Source of the DNA: Acidobacteriaceae bacterium
Lineage (GTDB): Bacteria > Acidobacteriota > Terriglobia > Terriglobales > Acidobacteriaceae
Direction: 5' to 3'
Length of the DNA stretch: 6,764 nt
Assembly: GCA_025462785.1 (NCBI GenBank)
Contig: JAOAPG010000111.1
Span: forward strand, 1-6,764
A program made the position numbers and the translations under genes. Within the stretch, counting starts at the first letter, position 1. Every line of letters begins with the position of its first letter. Shown here piece after piece: positions 1 through 5,633 of this stretch. Under the pieces are notes generated by a model. The model saw only the letters and a program-made list of their open reading frames with translations, was not told where the DNA came from and ran no database searches.

Positions 1-2
1 TC

Positions 3-2075
3 AAAGTCACCGACGATTACCGCTGGATGGAAGATTGGAACGATCCGGACGTCAAACATTGGAGCTCCGCCGAGAACAGCCGCACCCGCGAGTACCTCGA
101 TCATCTGCCGTCTCGTCTCGCAATCAAGCAGCGCCTTACCGAGCTGATTACGAGCCAGTCGGGCCGCTACTTCGATCTGGACTATCGCGGTGGAACTCTC
201 TTCGCCATGAAGGACGAGCCGCCCAAGCAGCATCCCTTTCTAATCGCGCTGCATTCGGCTGACGATCCCACCAATGCTCAAGTTGTAATCGATCCCAACA
301 CCATTCAGGGAAGAGGCTCTACCGCCATCGACTTCTACGTTCCGTCGCTCGACGGCAAGCTGGTCGCGGCATCTCTCTCACACAATGGATCAGAAGATGG
401 CGAAGCTCACGTCTTCGAAGTAGCCACCGGCAAAGAGTTGAGCGACCGTGTGCCGCGAGTGAACTTCGGAACCGCAGGTGGAAGCATCGCCTGGAAGGGC
501 GACGGCTCGGGCTTTTATTACACGCGCTACCCGCAAGGGGACGAGCGTGCCGCCGAGGACGCAAATTTCTTTCAGCAAATTTATTTTCACAAGCTCGGCA
601 CCGATAGCCGCGATGATATCTACGTCATTGGCAAGGAATTTCCGCGCATCGCCGAGATCAAACTCGAAACCAGTGACAACGGCCGCTGGATATTGGCATC
701 CGTCTCCAATGGAGATGGCGGCGAATACGCTCACTATGTCTTGAGTCCCGAAGATAAATGGACGCAAGTAACCCAGTTCGAAGACGCAGTCGTTTCCGCG
801 AGGATCGGCCCTGATGATGCGTTGTATTTGCTATCTCGCAAAGATGCGCCACGCGGCAAGATCTTGCGTTTGCCGCTTTCCGATCCGCAACTTACAAATG
901 CGCAAGTTGCGGTTTGGCAGAGTCCGGGTTCTGCCTCAGGTGCAGCAGCCGACGAAAGCGCGGAGGCTTCCATCGAGCAGTTCGAGGTCACGCCCAAAGA
1001 CCTATATGTAGTCAACATCATTGGCGGGCCTTCGCAAGTGCGCGTCTTCGATCATCAGGGACACCAAACCAGGACCATCCCTTTGCCTCCCATCTCCTCC
1101 GTCGGACAAATTTTGCACACCGGCGGCAATGACGTTCTTTTCCTTACGTCTACTTATCTGCAACCGCCCGCGTGGTACAGCTTCAACCCGTCCACCGGAA
1201 AGTCCGCGCGCACCGGCATGTTTGTGACGACTTCTATTCATTTTGACGACGCGGAAGTGGTGCGAGAGTTCGCGGTCTCGAAAGACGGCACGCGGGTGCC
1301 GCTGAATATTATTCGCCGTAAAGGAACCAAGCTCGACGGAAAAAATCCAACCCTGCTTTACGGCTACGGTGGGTACGGCGTAAATCTGAACCCTGGGTTC
1401 CTGGCATCGCGTGGGCGCATTTGGCTCGACCAAGGCGGAGTGTATGTAATCGCCAATCTGCGCGGCGGTGGAGAATACGGCGAGCAGTGGCACAAAGAGG
1501 GCAATCTAACTCACAAGCAAAATGTCTTTGACGATTTCACCGCCTGCGCCGAACATCTTATTCAGCGGAAATACACCTCCCCCGCGCATCTTGCCATCAT
1601 GGGAGGCAGCAACGGTGGTCTCCTCATGGGAGTGGAGCTCACGCAGCATCCCGAACTGTTTCGGGCGGTGGTGTCGTCTGTCGGCCTCTATGACATGCTG
1701 CGGGTCGAACTCGATCCCAATGGCGCCTTCAACATTACCGAGTTCGGCACGATCAAGGATCCCGAGCAGTTCAAGGCGCTCTATGCCTATTCGCCGTATC
1801 ACCATGTGCAGGACGGCACAAAGTATCCGGCGGTGCTTTTTCTGACGGGAGAAAACGATCATCGCGTGAATCCGATGAACTCACGCAAGGTGACGGCGCG
1901 ATTGCAGGCGGCAAATGCGTCGGATCATCCGATACTCCTGCGGACGACAGCAATTGCCGGACACGGCATTGGAACCGCGCTCGATGAGCAGATCGAACAG
2001 GGCGCGGACATATTCAGCTTCCTCTTTGATCAATTGGGAGTGAAATACCAGGTAACGGAAAACGGACGTCTCTGA
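3..2075 (+). CDS. Prolyl oligopeptidase family serine peptidase (S9A), 5' end outside the window
   Basis: A serine peptidase that cleaves short peptides after proline, in the S9A prolyl oligopeptidase family. The reading frame is open from position 3, and the codons before the first ATG (27) already read KVTDDYRW, which continues into MEDWNDPDVKHW. This is the usual N-terminal S9A block, so the true start is upstream and any signal peptide cannot be judged. Numbered from the ATG at 27, residues up to about 410 look like the beta-propeller gate. The alpha/beta-hydrolase domain follows, with the family motif NLRGGGEYG, the nucleophile Ser528 in GGSNGG, Asp611 in TGENDHRV and His646 in AGHGIG. 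The Ser-Asp and Asp-His spacings (83 and 35 residues) are close to those of known members (87 and 39 in the porcine enzyme). The triad is intact and there is no internal frame break, so it is probably active. It ends in TGA, with a REP-like hairpin about 80 bp downstream. Confidence 0.95.
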   Translation, partial: KVTDDYRWMEDWNDPDVKHWSSAENSRTREYLDHLPSRLAIKQRLTELITSQSGRYFDLDYRGGTLFAMKDEPPKQHPFLIALHSADDPTNAQVVIDPNTIQGRGSTAIDFYVPSLDGKLVAASLSHNGSEDGEAHVFEVATGKELSDRVPRVNFGTAGGSIAWKGDGSGFYYTRYPQGDERAAEDANFFQQIYFHKLGTDSRDDIYVIGKEFPRIAEIKLETSDNGRWILASVSNGDGGEYAHYVLSPEDKWTQVTQFEDAVVSARIGPDDALYLLSRKDAPRGKILRLPLSDPQLTNAQVAVWQSPGSASGAAADESAEASIEQFEVTPKDLYVVNIIGGPSQVRVFDHQGHQTRTIPLPPISSVGQILHTGGNDVLFLTSTYLQPPAWYSFNPSTGKSARTGMFVTTSIHFDDAEVVREFAVSKDGTRVPLNIIRRKGTKLDGKNPTLLYGYGGYGVNLNPGFLASRGRIWLDQGGVYVIANLRGGGEYGEQWHKEGNLTHKQNVFDDFTACAEHLIQRKYTSPAHLAIMGGSNGGLLMGVELTQHPELFRAVVSSVGLYDMLRVELDPNGAFNITEFGTIKDPEQFKALYAYSPYHHVQDGTKYPAVLFLTGENDHRVNPMNSRKVTARLQAANASDHPILLRTTAIAGHGIGTALDEQIEQGADIFSFLFDQLGVKYQVTENGRL

Positions 2076-2157
2076 TTAAAAACTAAGCAGACGGGCGAAG
2101 CCTTATTGCTAGCGAATTAAAGAAACGCTCGTGTCTTCATGGATTCGATTCGACGTA

Positions 2158-2183
2158 GCGACGGGCGTCCCCGCCCGTCCGCG
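2158..2183. repeat. REP-like palindromic element, copy 1
   Basis: An 8-bp perfect stem, GACGGGCG (2160-2167) and CGCCCGTC (2172-2179), closes a 4-nt loop and is flanked by GCG on both sides. It sits between the convergent peptidase gene and the small minus-strand gene. The same layout recurs at 4742-4768 with one base pair swapped in a compensated way, so this is a family rather than a chance hairpin. It lacks an adjacent T-tract, so it is not a standard intrinsic terminator, although it could slow polymerase or protect 3' ends between the converging genes. Confidence 0.65.
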
Positions 2184-2198
2184 AAATTTTATCCAGCG

Positions 2199-2417
2199 CT
2201 ACTTCTTTCCCTGCACCGCCTGCAGACATCTTCCGTACAGCTCAAGCAGATGTGTCGCATAATCTTCCGGCTTCGAAGCGGACCCTGTGCCTTGGAAACC
2301 CGCTCCCGTTGAACTGGTGCGTCCGTAGCCGGTTGTCATTGCAACAAATTTCAACAAGTCGAGTGCAATATCTTCGTTACGCCGTGCACCGGCGCCGCTG
2401 GTCGGTGTTTCGTCCAT
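2199..2417 (-). CDS. Small conserved-looking protein of unknown function (72 aa)
   Basis: A small soluble protein with no function I can assign. It has two helix-like blocks, EDIALDLLKFVA (about residues 15-26) and KPEDYATHLLELYGRCLQAV (about 49-68), joined by a Gly/Ser/Thr-rich linker. There is no signal peptide or membrane segment. Its style resembles short hypothetical proteins seen in Acidobacteriota, but that is recollection rather than a search. Start choice: the ATG at 2417 lies 8 nt after a GGAG, whereas the in-frame ATG two codons upstream (2423) would sit only 2 nt after it, so the downstream ATG is preferred. A weak promoter-like pair (TTATCA, then TATTCT at 2441-2436 on the minus strand) precedes it. 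It converges with the peptidase gene. It could be a regulatory or adaptor peptide. Confidence 0.6.
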   Translation of the reverse strand: MDETPTSGAGARRNEDIALDLLKFVAMTTGYGRTSSTGAGFQGTGSASKPEDYATHLLELYGRCLQAVQGKK

Positions 2418-2540
2418 GAACATCTCTCCGTAAAAAGAATATGAGTCCCGAAACTGATGATAACAAAAGGTGGGAAGATCGTTGCGGGTCTCGAGTTAAG
2501 GTCTACGTCGGGGCGAGGTCGGATGAAACCGCAAACGTTG

Positions 2541-2609
2541 TCATGCTGAGCGAATTGGAGCTTTCGCTTGCAGAAGCTCCAAGAGTCGAAGCACCTCTAT
2601 CCAGCATGA
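2541..2609. repeat. Nested palindromic repeat of the TCATxCTGAGC...GTCGAAG type
   Basis: The outer arms TCATGCTG (2541-2548) and CAGCATGA (2602-2609) are perfect 8-bp inverted repeats. Inside them, TTGGAGCTT (2555-2563) and AAGCTCCAA (2574-2582) form a perfect 9-bp stem around a 10-nt loop. The words TCATGCTGAGCGAA and GTCGAAG with ACCTCT resemble a dispersed intergenic element common in Acidobacteriota and some other bacteria (TCATCCTGAGCG...GTCGAAGGACCTC). The family match is from memory; the nested arms are directly visible. Confidence 0.55.
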
Positions 2610-2783
2610 AATCGTTGATGATTATGCGTTTGACACAGCGCCGGAAGCGAGAAATGAAGAGCTTGGTACAAAAGCCGAATGGGGGAGGGCCAGAATCTGT
2701 AGTTCGGCTTGGTGGCAATGGTAACGAGTCATTTAGTGTCAGTCAAGAGTTATAAAAGTGTTTAAGGGAGGCGTAGCACAAAT

Positions 2784-2815
2784 AAAAAAGGCCACACCGA
2801 TGACACGATGTGGCC
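2784..2815 (-). terminator. Intrinsic terminator on the minus strand
   Basis: Read on the minus strand, GGCCACA (2815-2809) pairs perfectly with TGTGGCC (2796-2790). A further CG/CG pair stacks inside after one mismatch, and six T residues (2789-2784) follow directly, then ATTT. This is a textbook Rho-independent terminator facing left. The nearest minus-strand gene end upstream is the split DUF2335 gene (3123), about 310 nt away. It therefore ends either that transcript or a separate small RNA in between. Confidence 0.8.
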
Positions 2816-2887
2816 TGCTCCTCACTCCCCAAGCGAGGGCTGGGTAGACTGTTCATGACTCCCTCCCCCGAGTTAGTCACGAACAGT
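2784..2887 (-). ncRNA. Candidate structured minus-strand RNA (small RNA or structured 3' UTR)
   Basis: Three consecutive hairpins precede the T-tract on the minus strand. The first has 13-bp arms (2887-2875 with 2860-2848) around a 14-nt loop rich in G and A. The second has 6-bp arms (2838-2833 with 2825-2820) around a 7-nt loop. The third is the terminator. In each of the first two the only imperfect pair is G-U on the minus-strand RNA but would be A-C on the plus strand, so pairing favours the minus transcript. A TTGACA lies upstream at 2939-2934, but a good -10 box is not evident. The transcript start is unknown and I recognise no known RNA family. It could equally be the tail of the operon mRNA. 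Confidence 0.4.
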
Positions 2888-3122
2888 GTCAACGGAAACA
2901 ACGCCCCAAAGGCTACTCTGGATTCAAGACGACTGTCAACCTTGGAGGGAATTTGGGTAGTGGGCGGTTTTGAAATGTCACGCTATTGGATTACCCATGG
3001 CGGACTCGCCTCAACAGTCGAGTGGATATAGAAAAAAAGCAGAGCTATGAGTACCACTGTGATGCCCGCCCGGTGATGAGCTTACGTTTCACTACGCTGA
3101 GGTTATTTGAATTTAACGACAA

Positions 3123-3571
3123 TTAAGACTTCTGGGCGCGTTCATCAGTTTGCTTTTTGCGGCCATAGATAAAAGCGACCACCGGGGCACCAACGCTAGT
3201 AATCATCGCCGCTAGTCCCTCGACATTCTTACCGATGTATACATACCAGCCGCCTAGGCAGGCTACGGCATCATTTCGATGAATCCGAGAATAAGCCCGA
3301 TACGTTGGTCAACGGCATTTCGATGTACTACGCAATGTTCTAGTTCTTGACGGTGGAGTTGTTGCTTGTCCGACGTCACCATGATCCGTTCAGCACCGTT
3401 GGGAACTACGTCGTTATTTTGAGCGAGCATTGCAGGAGGGGGAAGAGGACCGGAAAACGACTGCATTGTTGCTTGAACAATTCTGTGCTCAATGCGACGG
3501 GCTAGTCGTTCTTCCTTTGACGCCATGAGAGAGGTTCGAACTTCCCCTAGCCAGCATTTGAAATCGTCCAA
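3123..3571 (-). pseudogene. DUF2335-type two-helix membrane protein, interrupted by a -1 frame change
   Basis: The first frame (3571 to 3263) contains the DUF2335 core: SGPLPPPAMLAQ, VVPNGAERI, DKQQLHRQELE and the start of a membrane helix, RIGLILGFIEMM. It then stops at a TAG. The frame one base back continues the same protein with AVACLGGWYVYIGKN, a second hydrophobic stretch, VGAPVVAFIYGRKK, and a charged tail ending in TAA at 3123. Joined, the product would be about 150 residues with two C-terminal membrane segments, as expected for DUF2335. The back-frame is closed by a TGA at 3309-3311, so the shift lies between 3311 and 3263. No classic slippery heptamer is visible at the join. This is either a decayed gene or a sequencing indel. 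The start is unsure: a TTG at 3571 or the ATG at 3526, neither with good Shine-Dalgarno spacing. It follows the TPR gene by 21 bp. The function of the family is unknown. Confidence 0.75.
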
Positions 3572-3592
3572 TCACCTAGTCGGGCGAAGACC

Positions 3593-4309
3593 CTACCTCC
3601 CTGCTGCCGTGTTCTTCGCAAACACACTGCCCGGATTGAGGCGAAGCGCCTCATGCACAGCTTTTTCTGCTTCCACGCTGTTCCCTGCTTTCCGATAAGC
3701 CAGACTTAGCCAAACAAAATTTTCGTCGTTCGCCGGATCCGCTTGCGTCGCTTTGCGGAAGCTATCGATGGCCTTATTCACGTCGCCTCCGAACATCGAC
3801 GGTGCCATTAGATATTCGCGGCCCCGGCTAGCCAGTACGTTTGAGTCCTTGGGATCAAGTGCGAGCGCCTTCTTGTTCTCAGAGTCGATCTTAGGACCGT
3901 AATGCGGCCCAGCCATAAAGCCGGCGATACTGATTTTGCGCCCATACAAGTCGGCCAGCAGGCTGTGCGCTTTAGCAGAATTGTCATTTAATTCAATCGC
4001 GCGCTCGACTTCGGAGATGGCTTGCTTCAGCGTCGCTTCGGCATTTTTGCTGTCATGCTGTGCTCTATACGCGTCGATGCGATAAGAATCCGCTCGCGCC
4101 AGTTGGTAGAAATACTCCGGATTATTTCGGCCCTTGCTGATCAGGTGTGAGAAATAATCTCGGGCTTCCACCAAAGTCTTCTGATCGAGCGTGGTCCGTC
4201 CTTCTTGCAACAAATGGAGTCCCGGCGCCAATACCGACGGCAGGGATGGGTCCGGAGCCTGGGCGAAAGTAGCGCAGGAGAGTAACAGCAGCAGCAGCAA
4301 TCTCTTCAA
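3593..4309 (-). CDS. Exported tetratricopeptide-repeat protein
   Basis: A 238-residue secreted or membrane-anchored helical repeat protein. Residues 1-18 form a signal peptide: Lys-Arg, a run of leucines, then a likely cleavage after AQA. LLSC at 9-12 is a poor but possible lipobox, so a lipoprotein is an alternative. TPR-like helix pairs follow. The clearest are around 92-122 (LKQAISEVERAIELNDNSAK), 143-165 (KKALALDPKDSNVLASRG) and 176-232 (KAIDSFRKATQADP, then AEKAVHEALRLNPGSV). Such repeats bind partner proteins, and the partner is unknown. The start is TTG at 4309, supported by GAGG 8 nt upstream, by an in-frame stop just above it, and by the intact signal peptide. It lies 28 bp after the VOC gene and 21 bp before the DUF2335 gene, all on one strand, so the three are probably cotranscribed. 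Confidence 0.85.
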   Translation of the reverse strand: MKRLLLLLLLSCATFAQAPDPSLPSVLAPGLHLLQEGRTTLDQKTLVEARDYFSHLISKGRNNPEYFYQLARADSYRIDAYRAQHDSKNAEATLKQAISEVERAIELNDNSAKAHSLLADLYGRKISIAGFMAGPHYGPKIDSENKKALALDPKDSNVLASRGREYLMAPSMFGGDVNKAIDSFRKATQADPANDENFVWLSLAYRKAGNSVEAEKAVHEALRLNPGSVFAKNTAAGR

Positions 4310-4337
4310 GTGGTATGCCTCAAACTAGATGTCGAAA

Positions 4338-4718
4338 TCAGGATGCACCACGTTCGGGGCCGAATATCGTTAGCAAATGCCGATCGGGATCGCGGAAATT
4401 TGCCGCCCACATCGGGCCAGCAACATTGTGCGGCTCTTGCGTAAACTCAATGCCGTTAGCCATCAACGCTGCCTGCGCGCCATGGATGTCATTGACCGAA
4501 AATATAACTTCCGTAGCGCCAGCGACGGGAGAAACGTTCTTTGCCAAAGATTCACTCAGGATCAATGTAACGGCGCCAGTGTCTAAGAAAACATAGTCAG
4601 GAATTTTCTGGCTGACTTTCAGTCCGAGGCGATCTTCGTAAAACATTTGAGACTGCTCCAGATCGCGAACGCCGAGCATGATCATGCTGATTGGCGGAAG
4701 GTTAAAAGCTGTGCTCAC
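4338..4718 (-). CDS. VOC superfamily (glyoxalase/bleomycin-resistance fold) protein
   Basis: A 126-residue protein with the two-module beta-alpha-beta-beta-beta fold of the vicinal oxygen chelate superfamily. Visible markers are IMLGVRDLEQSQMFYEDRLGLKV (about 13-35), LDTGAVTLIL (45-54), VIFSVNDIHGAQAALMANGIEF (71-92) and FRDPDRHLLTIFGPE (108-122), where the final Glu122 is a usual metal ligand position. The first-strand histidine of glyoxalase I is not evident, so neither metal use nor substrate can be assigned. It may be a resistance-type binding protein or a lyase/dioxygenase relative. The start is GTG at 4718 with GGAG 6 nt upstream. It is the first gene of the minus-strand cluster leading into the TPR and DUF2335 genes. 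A REP-like hairpin lies between it and the repressor gene. Confidence 0.85.
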   Translation of the reverse strand: MSTAFNLPPISMIMLGVRDLEQSQMFYEDRLGLKVSQKIPDYVFLDTGAVTLILSESLAKNVSPVAGATEVIFSVNDIHGAQAALMANGIEFTQEPHNVAGPMWAANFRDPDRHLLTIFGPERGAS

Positions 4719-4741
4719 GGACCTCTCCAGATAGTGAATAA

Positions 4742-4768
4742 GCGACAGGCGTACTCGCCTGTCCCGCG
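4742..4768. repeat. REP-like palindromic element, copy 2
   Basis: GACAGGCG (4744-4751) and CGCCTGTC (4756-4763) form a perfect 8-bp stem with a 4-nt loop, flanked by GCG on the left and CGCG on the right. Compared with the copy at 2158-2183, the fourth stem pair changes from G-C to A-T on both arms, preserving pairing, while the loop differs. It sits between the stop of the repressor gene and the start of the VOC gene on the same strand. Confidence 0.65.
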
Positions 4769-4772
4769 ATGA

Positions 4773-5486
4773 CTAGGTCTCAATACCTACGTAGCAGACT
4801 CGGCCCACTAAGTAATCGTGCACTTTCTTGCCGTCTTCCATGGCAAGCACTTCGACTGGATAGGCCTGGTTGTGAGGACGCAGAACTAAATGATTCCCGG
4901 CGACTTCGACATACTTCACCGTGCAAGTTCCATTCTTGTTCACCGCGTACATGTTGAACTCTCCCTTGCGATACGGCTTCAGAGAGTTGTAATGGCGATC
5001 GACGAGAACAGTTGCCCCCGGTAGCAGTCGCGGATACATGCTCATTCCCTCTCGTCCGTCGACTTTAATCGCGACAAAGCGTTCCCATCCGTCGCGATCG
5101 CCTTCCATCTCAGAACGGAGGTTTTGCAGAAAGCTTTTCTTGTACTTCAGCTTTTCTTTCACGTTCATGCTCATGATGAGCGGTTCGGTTGCGATCGCCT
5201 CGTCAACCATGAGGGCATTTTCGAACTCGTCTTCGCTGGGAGGCAGAATGCTGGCGCGCTTGTTGACCTCTTCGGGATCAAGCAGGTCGAGCACGGAAAG
5301 CTTTTGTACTTTCAATACTTTATCCATGCCTTCGAGGCTTAATCCGCGCTTGCGGTTGAGGAAGTTGGAGATGTGAGCTTGCTTGAATCCGGTGAGCTCA
5401 GCCAAACGCAGCCCGGTCAAACCGCCCTCATCAATTCGCGCCCACAGGGTCTTGCGCAAATTTTCCTGCAGAACTTTGAATTTCAT
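4773..5486 (-). CDS. Lambda CI-like repressor: XRE-type HTH plus S24 peptidase-like domain
   Basis: A 237-residue DNA-binding regulator. Residues about 20-62 form an XRE/Cro-CI helix-turn-helix (LRLAELTGFKQAHISNFLNRKRGLS). A linker follows, then an S24 (LexA/UmuD/CI) C-terminal domain with the nucleophile Ser149 in GMSMYP and the base Lys191 in TVKYV. Length and dyad positions are very close to lambda CI (236 aa, Ser149, Lys192). No Ala-Gly cleavage pair is seen in the 90-115 linker, so RecA-stimulated self-cleavage is uncertain. Such proteins bind operators as dimers. The ATG at 5486 is chosen because an extended -10 box ends 8 nt before it, which implies a leaderless mRNA as for lambda cI. 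The frame stays open upstream, but that part runs through the promoter and palindrome and has no domain content. A 15-bp palindrome overlaps its -35 region, suggesting autoregulation. Prophage remnant or domesticated regulator are both possible. Confidence 0.85.
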   Translation of the reverse strand: MKFKVLQENLRKTLWARIDEGGLTGLRLAELTGFKQAHISNFLNRKRGLSLEGMDKVLKVQKLSVLDLLDPEEVNKRASILPPSEDEFENALMVDEAIATEPLIMSMNVKEKLKYKKSFLQNLRSEMEGDRDGWERFVAIKVDGREGMSMYPRLLPGATVLVDRHYNSLKPYRKGEFNMYAVNKNGTCTVKYVEVAGNHLVLRPHNQAYPVEVLAMEDGKKVHDYLVGRVCYVGIET

Positions 5487-5494
5487 GATGGCAG

Positions 5495-5503
5495 AGTATA
5501 ACA
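5495..5503 (-). promoter_or_regulatory. Extended -10 promoter for the repressor gene
   Basis: On the minus strand, TGT then TATACT (5503 to 5495) gives an extended -10 (TGn plus five of six consensus bases). The -35 position (about 5518-5523) has no consensus match and lies inside a palindrome. The ATG follows after only 8 nt, so transcription should start at or within about 3 nt of the start codon, giving a leaderless message. No Shine-Dalgarno is present, which agrees. Confidence 0.6.
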
Positions 5504-5510
5504 CTCGCTT

Positions 5511-5525
5511 ATAGCGATTCGCTAT
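5511..5525. promoter_or_regulatory. 15-bp palindrome, likely repressor operator
   Basis: ATAGCGA, a central T, then TCGCTAT: a perfect 7+1+7 palindrome located over the -35 position of the repressor promoter. Length and odd-base symmetry fit a dimeric CI-type operator. Binding here would affect the repressor's own promoter. That it is the binding site is inference. Confidence 0.55.
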
Positions 5526-5583
5526 TTCGAAGGTAAGCACAACAACTGAAAGCAAATAGAGTTCTGTTCGACTAGTCAAACCC

Positions 5584-5616
5584 TGAGTTATAGGATTGCG
5601 CTCTTGCTATAACTCA
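5584..5616. promoter_or_regulatory. 10-bp inverted repeat overlapping the rightward promoter
   Basis: TGAGTTATAG (5584-5593) and CTATAACTCA (5607-5616) are perfect inverted arms with a 13-nt spacer. The right arm contains the -10 box of the rightward promoter, so a bound regulator would block it. A related half-site, TATAACACTC, lies at the repressor's own -10 (5497-5506). It could be a second operator type for the repressor or the site of another regulator. Confidence 0.5.
5605..5613 (+). promoter_or_regulatory. Extended -10 promoter for the small rightward gene
   Basis: TGC followed by TATAAC gives TGn plus five of six consensus -10 bases. No good -35 is seen at 16-18 nt spacing, which is tolerated for extended -10 promoters. 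Transcription would start near 5620, about 14 nt before the GTG at 5634. The box lies within one arm of the inverted repeat at 5584-5616. Confidence 0.5.
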
Positions 5617-5633
5617 CGATTTAGGCAGGAATT

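Larger units (their letters stand above)
2418..3122. other. Largely gene-free stretch
   Basis: I see no convincing protein gene here. The open frames are short, use atypical codons and match no motif I know. The stretch does hold a nested palindrome (2541-2609) and, on the minus strand, three stacked hairpins ending in an intrinsic terminator (2784-2887). Positions 2610-2783 and about 2960-3122 show nothing I can name, apart from being the 3' flank of the split DUF2335 gene. Confidence 0.6.

Noticed and set aside
390..1862. Long antisense open frames within the peptidase gene
   Set aside because: They are shadows of a GC-biased coding gene whose full catalytic triad and domain order are intact on the plus strand.
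2441..2755. Plus-strand open frame of 104 codons
   Set aside because: It runs straight through the nested palindromic repeat, has no recognisable domain, and looks like chance coding in an intergenic repeat region.
2810..3031. Plus-strand open frame of 73 codons
   Set aside because: It overlaps the minus-strand hairpins, has no ribosome site of note and no protein motif.
2641..3122. CRISPR array, tRNA or attachment site
   Set aside because: No regularly spaced repeats, no cloverleaf and no direct-repeat pair were found.
3248..3286. Programmed -1 frameshift in the DUF2335 gene
   Set aside because: No X-XXY-YYZ slippery heptamer or obvious downstream stimulatory stem is seen at the join, so mutation or sequencing error is simpler.
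5487..5579. N-terminal extension of the repressor to the upstream start at 5579
   Set aside because: The added 31 codons cover the extended -10 box and the 15-bp palindrome and contribute no domain. The ATG at 5486 begins the expected HTH protein.
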